36,021 nucleotides of DNA from an uncultured Pseudoflavonifractor sp. (lineage in GTDB: Bacteria; Bacillota; Clostridia; Oscillospirales; Oscillospiraceae). Where the stretch lies: assembly GCA_947651395.1 (NCBI GenBank), contig CANSYW010000017.1, forward strand, positions 1 to 36,021. The letters run 5' to 3'. The translations under genes were made by a program, and so were the position numbers. This document shows, in pieces, positions 31,172 through 36,021 of the stretch. The notes under the pieces are model-generated. The model saw only the letters and a program-made list of their open reading frames with translations. It had not been told where the DNA came from and searched no databases. How positions within the stretch are numbered: the stretch's first letter is position 1; each line of letters starts with the position of its first letter.

Positions 31172-31205
31172 AAAGAGACGGAACCATTTGGTTCCGTCTC
31201 TTTTT
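31170..31205. terminator. Bidirectional terminator between ABC operon and DUF1576 gene
   Basis: AAAAAGAGACGGAACC pairs with GGTTCCGTCTCTTTTT around a short ATTT loop, so each strand has a T5 tail. It ends both converging operons. Confidence 0.94.
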
Positions 31206-31213
31206 ATAGCTTT

Positions 31214-32575
31214 TTATTCCGATTCCTTTTCGTGCTCGTGTTTGGCGGAGATGGGGGTCACGGGTTCGTCGTGCTCGAAGGTCTCGAGGAAGTCCTCGTC
31301 CTGAAGCACCGGCCGGCGGTGACGGACCAGGGCCATGAGGATGGGGTAGAGCACCGTGGCGATGATGCCGCCGGAAAAACCGTTGTTGTAGAGGTTGATC
31401 CCCGCCACCGGGCCGCCGGTGTGGAGCACCAGGCAGGAGTGAAGGAACCCGGCCAAAACGCCGCAGGGCCAGCCGAAGTAGCCTGAGATGGGGGCCAGGG
31501 TGGTGCCGAAGAGGGCGGCCAGCTGGGAGGCGTAGTCGGTGAGATCCCACTCCATCACCAGTCCGCCCAGGGCCACCCCCAGCATAATTGGGGTGATGTT
31601 GCGGGCGTGCTTGCCGTAGGCGGAGAAGCCCATGATGGTGAGGATGCCGCCCAGGGTGGGGCCGTTGAGGTCGCCGCCGATGAGCAGGATATAGGCGGTG
31701 GCGATCAGGCCGTTGATACCCATGTTGATCAGCACCGGGGCCGCGCCGTAAGTACGCAGAAAGTCGCTGGGGGAGCGGCCGGTGGATTGGAGCAGGTAAC
31801 GGTAGCCCGCCCAGGCGGCCCAGACCGGCCGGCGGCAGAAGAAAAGGCCCCCCAGAATGAGGGCGGCGCATAAGACCGCCATCATTAGGGCAAACAGGCG
31901 GTTATAGCCTGTGGCCCAGTGGCTGGCGGTGGAGGGGGCTCTGCCTAGGGAGGTAAGCACAGGCACCAGGATCATGGCCACCAGGCCGCAGGCAAAGCCC
32001 ATGTTGTAGAGATTCATACCGTTTTGGATCTTGAAGGTATAGGCGGACAGGGCCGGGAGGATAAAGCCGATCCCCATTCCCAGCAAAAGCCCCGCCGCCA
32101 GGGAGGCGGGGGAGGGCCGGTCAAAGCAGATAAAGCTCACCACAGGGGCCAGGGTGGTGGACAGCAGCCCCACGTTGGAGTACTTGACAAAGGGCTCCCG
32201 GCGGAGGCGGGCATAGAGAAAGGAGCCCAGAAGAAAAGGCCAGATGTTGAAAATATTTTTGCCGAACAGGGAGAAGCCCGCCATCAGGCCCAGCACCATC
32301 AGGGTGGCGCCGTTGAGGGGATCTCCCACCAGGTGGAGCACCGTCAGGCTGATGAGCACCACCAGAGCGGAATTGATCAGAGTAGCCCCAACTCCCGCCA
32401 TGGCCACATAGTCGGTGATGAGGGTGTCCCCCAGAAAGACGATGCGCAGCAGACCCCTTCCGATGTTGGATGGAGTGTCCAGCACAAAGGCCAGCACGAT
32501 CAAAAGGGCACAGTAGCTCAGGGTGGCGGGGAATATGGTCTCGTAGCGCAGTTTGCTCTCATGCCGGTGGGGCAT
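31214..32575 (-). CDS. DUF1576 integral membrane protein
   Basis: A 453-residue polytopic protein matching DUF1576, a membrane family of unknown function. The two halves repeat: GDPLNGATL (84-92) with GDLNGPTL (301-308), FSLFGKNIFNIWPFLLG with FSAYGKHARNITPIMLG, and MNLYNMGF with INLYNNGF. Such repeats are typical of transporters, so a transport role is a fair guess. A His/Glu-rich cytoplasmic tail (KHEHEKESE) ends the protein. It is the last gene of the rbfA operon, 14 bp after ribF. Confidence 0.8.
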   Translation of the reverse strand: MPHRHESKLRYETIFPATLSYCALLIVLAFVLDTPSNIGRGLLRIVFLGDTLITDYVAMAGVGATLINSALVVLISLTVLHLVGDPLNGATLMVLGLMAGFSLFGKNIFNIWPFLLGSFLYARLRREPFVKYSNVGLLSTTLAPVVSFICFDRPSPASLAAGLLLGMGIGFILPALSAYTFKIQNGMNLYNMGFACGLVAMILVPVLTSLGRAPSTASHWATGYNRLFALMMAVLCAALILGGLFFCRRPVWAAWAGYRYLLQSTGRSPSDFLRTYGAAPVLINMGINGLIATAYILLIGGDLNGPTLGGILTIMGFSAYGKHARNITPIMLGVALGGLVMEWDLTDYASQLAALFGTTLAPISGYFGWPCGVLAGFLHSCLVLHTGGPVAGINLYNNGFSGGIIATVLYPILMALVRHRRPVLQDEDFLETFEHDEPVTPISAKHEHEKESE

Positions 32576-32589
32576 AGGGGATCCCTCCC

Positions 32590-33543
32590 TTACAGATTGG
32601 GATGGCGCTCAAAAAAGTCCTTTGTCTGTCGGGCGTTGCGCATGACCTCGTCCTTGAGGGCGTCCAGGGTATCAAACTTTTGCTCGGGGCGCAGGTAATC
32701 GAAGAACTCCATGCGCACCTGCCGACCGTAGAGGTCGTCGTTGAAGTCCAGCAGGAAGCCCTCCACGGTCACCGCGTCGCTGTCGTCCACCGTGGGACGC
32801 ACCCCCACATTGGTCACCGCCAGATAGGGCCCTGAGCCCGGAAGGCACGCCGTATGGTCAGGATAGCTGGGAAGCACCCAAACCTTTGTGGCATAGACGC
32901 CGAAGGCGGGGGAGAGGGCGCCGGCGGGCAGGTTGAGGTTCACCGTGGGAAAGCCCAAGGTGGAGCCCAGCTTCTTGCCGTGGGAGACCGTGGCGGTGAG
33001 GACGTGGGGGTGGCCCAGCAGACGCACCGCCTGGGCCATCTCACCCTGGGCGATGAGGTTGCGGATGGCGGTGGAGGAGACGGTGATCCCCTCCCGCTCC
33101 ACCTTGGGCACGATGTCGCAGCCGATGCCCAGCTCGCCGCACAGCTTCTGGAGCCGCTGGGGATCGCCCTCTCCCTTATAGCCGAAGTGGAAGTCGTGGC
33201 CGGCTACCAGGTGGACGGCCTGATGGAGGCCCACCAGATAGTCGGTGACAAATTCCCGCCAGGGGGTGCGCATCATCCGCTGGTCATAGTGGCCCACGAT
33301 CACGTCCCGGATGCCATACAGGCGGTGCATGAGCCCCGCCCGGTCGGCGGGGGTGGACAGCAGGGGGACGGGACTGCCCAGAATGAGGGAGGAGGGATGG
33401 GCGTCGAAGGTGAAGGCGGAGGGAATGACCTCCAGCTCCCGGGCCCGCTGAGCCGCCAGGGCCAGAAGGGCCTGGTGGCCCACATGGACCCCGTCGAAGA
33501 AGCCCAGGGCGATGACTCGTTTTGTCTGTTGGATATTGTTCAA
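32590..33543 (-). CDS. ribF: Bifunctional riboflavin kinase/FAD synthetase
   Basis: A 317-residue enzyme converting riboflavin to FMN and FMN to FAD. The N-terminal adenylyltransferase domain has ALGFFDGVHVGH (12-23), and a following ISSTAIR-like VSSTAIRNLI segment. The C-terminal kinase domain shows GKKLGSTLGFPTVNL and YATKV. Length is normal. It follows truB by 4 bp, the usual Firmicute order. FMN made here is also the precursor used by UbiX. Confidence 0.95.
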   Translation of the reverse strand: MNNIQQTKRVIALGFFDGVHVGHQALLALAAQRARELEVIPSAFTFDAHPSSLILGSPVPLLSTPADRAGLMHRLYGIRDVIVGHYDQRMMRTPWREFVTDYLVGLHQAVHLVAGHDFHFGYKGEGDPQRLQKLCGELGIGCDIVPKVEREGITVSSTAIRNLIAQGEMAQAVRLLGHPHVLTATVSHGKKLGSTLGFPTVNLNLPAGALSPAFGVYATKVWVLPSYPDHTACLPGSGPYLAVTNVGVRPTVDDSDAVTVEGFLLDFNDDLYGRQVRMEFFDYLRPEQKFDTLDALKDEVMRNARQTKDFFERHPNL

Positions 33544-33547
33544 GTGC

Positions 33548-34456
33548 TTACACCTCGTAAAAGCTTTTCAGGGTGGTGAGACGGCCGCCGGCACATTGGC
33601 ACAGGGCCAGAAAGGCCCCGTCCGGGCCGTAGACCCGGTACTGGCCGGGAGCGAGCCTGGGGGTGGAGAGGGCGGCGCCGTTGCGCAGCTTCTTCTCTCC
33701 CGCCTCCTTCAGGGTCAGAGAGGGGCAGTGGGAGAACAGACGATCCACCGGCAGAAGGAGGGCCGCCGGATCGGGATGGGCCAGAACTTCCTCCAGAGGA
33801 TGGGCCTCATTCAGAGAAAAGCCGCAGGCCTGGGTTCGGACCAGGGCGGACATACAGCCTCCGCAGCCCAGCGCTTGTCCGATGTCGTGGCAGAGGGTGC
33901 GGATGTAGGTGCCCTTGGAGCAGCGCACCCGCAGATAGAACTGGGGAGAGGGCTGGCCGTCCGTGATGGGCAGAGGGGTCTGCGCGGGGGAGAGGGTCTC
34001 CGCCGGCTCCAGGGTGTGGACGGTCACCCGGCGGGGCTTGCGCTCCACCTCCACCCCCTTCCGGGCCAGCTCATAGAGCTTTTTCCCGTTGATCTTTACC
34101 GCCGAGTACATGGGGGGGATCTGGTCGATCTCCCCCCGGAAGGGTTCCAGAGCGGCGCTCAGCGCCTCCTTTGTCACGGAGACGGAGTGGCGGGCGAGAA
34201 CCTCTCCGGAGGTGTCCTGGGTGTTGGTCACAAGGCCCAGCCGCAGGCCGGCGACGTACTCCTTTTCGCCGGTCTCGGCGTACTGCACCCCCCGGGTGGC
34301 CCGGCCGATAAAGACGGGGAGCACCCCGGTGGCCATGGGATCCAGCGTACCGGCGTGACCGACCCGCTTTTCGTGAAAGGCCCCCCGGAGCTTGGCGCAC
34401 ACGTCCATGGACGTCCAGTCCTGGGGCTTGTCGATGATCAGGATGCCGGAAGGCAT
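33548..34456 (-). CDS. truB: tRNA pseudouridine(55) synthase
   Basis: A 302-residue enzyme that makes pseudouridine 55 in the T-loop of tRNAs. The N-terminal KPQDWTSMDV and the catalytic GHAGTLDPMATGVL with Asp39 are clear, as are YSAVKINGKKLYELAR and the C-terminal PUA-like end. It lies between nrnA and ribF with 4-bp gaps on both sides. Confidence 0.96.
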   Translation of the reverse strand: MPSGILIIDKPQDWTSMDVCAKLRGAFHEKRVGHAGTLDPMATGVLPVFIGRATRGVQYAETGEKEYVAGLRLGLVTNTQDTSGEVLARHSVSVTKEALSAALEPFRGEIDQIPPMYSAVKINGKKLYELARKGVEVERKPRRVTVHTLEPAETLSPAQTPLPITDGQPSPQFYLRVRCSKGTYIRTLCHDIGQALGCGGCMSALVRTQACGFSLNEAHPLEEVLAHPDPAALLLPVDRLFSHCPSLTLKEAGEKKLRNGAALSTPRLAPGQYRVYGPDGAFLALCQCAGGRLTTLKSFYEV

Positions 34457-34460
34457 AGCG

Positions 34461-35426
34461 TTATCCTCCTGCCTTTACGGTGTTGATGGCGTCCAGGATG
34501 GCGGCCTTGGCCTCCGCCACGCTGCCATAGACCGTGCAGCCGGCGGCGGCGGCGTGGCCGCCGCCCCCCAGCCGTTTGCATACCGCCGAGGCGTTCAGAT
34601 CCGCCTGGGTGCGTACCGACAGCTTACATTCTCCGGGCTTCAGCTCCCGGATGGTGACGGCGGTGCGCACCCCCTCCAGCTGGCCCACCACCGCGGCGAT
34701 ATCCTCCACGTCGGCCTCGGCGGCGTGGAGCTGGGCCATATCCTCAAGGGAGATGGCGGCAATGGCGGTCTGGCCGTTGTGGTGGAGGTCCATGGTCTCG
34801 ATCATGCGGCTCTCCAGCCGGAGACGGACGTAGCTCTTGGTGCGGAAGTGGCGCTTGTTGACGGCCCTGAAGTCGACGCCCGTGGCCATCAGCGCCGCCG
34901 CCACGGTGTGGGTGTTGGGGGTGGTGTTGGAGTAGACGAAGCAGCCGGTGTCGGTGGAGACCGCCAGATAGAGGGGCAGGGCCACCTCCTGGGGCAGACT
35001 CTCCCGGGGGGACAGAAGGTGGGTGCAGATGGTATAGAGGATCTCCCCGCAGGCGGCCTTGTCCGATTCCACGCAATTGCGCTTCCCGAAGCCCTCGTTG
35101 GAGGGGTGGTGGTCAATGCACAGCTCCACCTGATCCCGATAGGGCAGGGCGTTTTCCGGAAAGAGGCTCAGGCTGGCGATGTCCACGCTGACCACGGTCT
35201 CAGGAATGAAGTCCCGGGGGGCCGGAGTGTCTCCCCAATAGGGGTCGAAGAGAACGGTGGCGTCGGCATTGGGCAGGACAAAGGCGGTCTTGCCCGTCTG
35301 CCGCAGGGCGCGGCACAGGGCCACGGCGCAGCCGATGGTGTCCCCGTCGGGACGTCTGTGGGTGAGAATGAGATAGCCGTCCCGGCTCTGCAAAAAAGCG
35401 GCGGCCTCTTGGGCGGTGAGGTTCAT
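34461..35426 (-). CDS. nrnA: DHH-family phosphoesterase NrnA (oligoribonuclease/pAp phosphatase)
   Basis: A 321-residue enzyme that degrades short oligoribonucleotides and 3'-phosphoadenosine 5'-phosphate. Motifs are HRRPDGDTIG (23-32), DHH (105-107) and the DHHA1 glycine-rich GGGGHAAAAG (287-296). It overlaps rbfA by 4 bp and precedes truB, the common Firmicute arrangement. Confidence 0.93.
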   Translation of the reverse strand: MNLTAQEAAAFLQSRDGYLILTHRRPDGDTIGCAVALCRALRQTGKTAFVLPNADATVLFDPYWGDTPAPRDFIPETVVSVDIASLSLFPENALPYRDQVELCIDHHPSNEGFGKRNCVESDKAACGEILYTICTHLLSPRESLPQEVALPLYLAVSTDTGCFVYSNTTPNTHTVAAALMATGVDFRAVNKRHFRTKSYVRLRLESRMIETMDLHHNGQTAIAAISLEDMAQLHAAEADVEDIAAVVGQLEGVRTAVTIRELKPGECKLSVRTQADLNASAVCKRLGGGGHAAAAGCTVYGSVAEAKAAILDAINTVKAGG

Positions 35427-35779
35427 TCCCGCTCCTCCTTTGGAATGTCCAGGCCCTCGATGAGCTCCAGAATGTGGGCGCCCTTGGCCATGGAATCGTC
35501 CCGGAGGAAGGTGAGCTCGGGGGTGGCGCGCAGGGAGAGGGTGTGGCCCAGCTCACGGCGCAGATAGCCCGAGGCGGATCTCAGGCCCTTGACCACCTGA
35601 TCCACGTCGGACTGATCCAGAGCGCTGATATAGATCTTGGCGTATTTCAGGTCGGGGGTGGTCTCCACGGCGGTGACCGAGATAAGACCGTGGACCCGGG
35701 GATCCTTCACCGTGCGGATGAGCTCAGCCATGGTGCGCTGGATCTCTTCATTGATGCGGCCCATGCGTTTTGTGGACAT
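35423..35779 (-). CDS. rbfA: Ribosome-binding factor A
   Basis: A 118-residue KH-like protein that helps 16S rRNA 5'-end maturation and 30S assembly. RMGRINEEIQRTMAELI at the start and KDPRVHGLISVTAVETTPDLKYAKIYIS in the middle are typical. GAGGTG precedes the ATG. It is the first gene of this operon visible in the window; infB, often directly upstream, is not within 240 bp. Confidence 0.95.
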   Translation of the reverse strand: MSTKRMGRINEEIQRTMAELIRTVKDPRVHGLISVTAVETTPDLKYAKIYISALDQSDVDQVVKGLRSASGYLRRELGHTLSLRATPELTFLRDDSMAKGAHILELIEGLDIPKEERE

Positions 35780-35844
35780 GGATGTTCACCTCTTGATCAT
35801 TCAAATAGTTCGAGCCCTTGTATGGCGGTTTCATCTTGATACGA

Positions 35845-35873
35845 TGTGTATCTTTTTTGGGGTGATCCAGCAA
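35845..35873 (-). promoter_or_regulatory. Possible promoter for the rbfA operon
   Basis: On the minus strand TTGCTG (35873-35868), 17-bp spacer, TACACA (35850-35845). The -10 is weak. Confidence 0.3.
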
Positions 35874-35891
35874 CTCAGGCTGGGAGGATGT

Positions 35892-35979
35892 GGGGGACTA
35901 TTCTTGAGGGCAAGAATAGCCCCCCACGCCCCCCAAGAACCCCCCAGGGGAAGGGCGTTTCGATTTGCCCTTCCCCTGG
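35892..35979. repeat. Two neighbouring inverted repeats in C/G-rich gene-free DNA
   Basis: First, CTATTCTTG / CAAGAATAG flanked by G5 and C5 runs (35892-35925, one mismatch, 4-nt loop). Second, a perfect 13-bp stem CCAGGGGAAGGGC / GCCCTTCCCCTGG with a 10-nt loop (35944-35979). Between and after them lie homopolymeric C and G tracts. From rbfA to the window end (35780-36021) no gene was seen. Confidence 0.7.
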
Positions 35980-36021
35980 ACCCCATCCCCCACCGACCAA
36001 GGGAGGGGGCCTGCGGGCCCC

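Noticed and set aside
1-36021. CRISPR arrays, tRNA or rRNA genes
   Set aside because: No regularly spaced direct repeats, cloverleaf-like stretches or rRNA signatures were noticed on either strand.

Overview
The window looks like chromosome from a GC-rich, spore-forming, anaerobic Firmicute, most likely a gut Oscillospiraceae (Flavonifractor/Intestinimonas-like). The clues are spmA-spmB, the rbfA-nrnA-truB-ribF cluster, a DUF1934 gene before argS, a Thermotoga-type DAHP synthase, Shine-Dalgarno-led genes and many intrinsic terminators. Placement is inferred from gene content. No rRNA, tRNA, CRISPR array or complete mobile element was seen.

Layout. 128-2766 (minus): NhaC-type antiporter followed by a MalY/PatB C-S lyase. 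3018-5896 (plus): pyrophosphatase, UDP-galactopyranose mutase and a glycosyltransferase. 5976-16120: the most unusual block. A LysR regulator and an LpdD-like prenyl-flavin chaperone run leftward. Rightward runs a tightly overlapping set: UbiD decarboxylase, UbiX, FAD oxidoreductase, bis-MGD molybdoenzyme and a four-cluster ferredoxin. A second NhaC + MalY pair follows before the first clear terminator. 16201-20159 (minus): membrane glycosyltransferase, then AbrB-DUF1934-argS. 20412-21517: spmA-spmB. 21625-23231 (minus): Rrf2 regulator and an Fe-S aldo/keto-reductase-like protein. 23333-25477: DAHP synthase and prephenate dehydrogenase behind a leader with a tyrosine-rich peptide and an attenuator. 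25519-27200: small accessory patch with an XRE regulator, a TM2 protein, a Phd-type antitoxin, a broken doc toxin, a serine-recombinase tail and AT-rich DNA. 27206-28700 (minus): LCP protein and a small orphan. 28827-31171: ABC importer. 31214-35779 (minus): rbfA-nrnA-truB-ribF-DUF1576.

How it fits together. The 5976-13361 block reads as a soluble aromatic-acid system. UbiX makes prenyl-FMN, the LpdC-like UbiD removes a carboxylate, and a cytoplasmic FAD -> Fe-S -> molybdopterin chain could reduce or rearrange the phenolic product. LysR probably senses the substrate. The leader before aroF-tyrA should couple tyrosine supply to expression of two tyrosine-pathway enzymes. The substrate, and the link between the molybdoenzyme and the decarboxylase, are inference.
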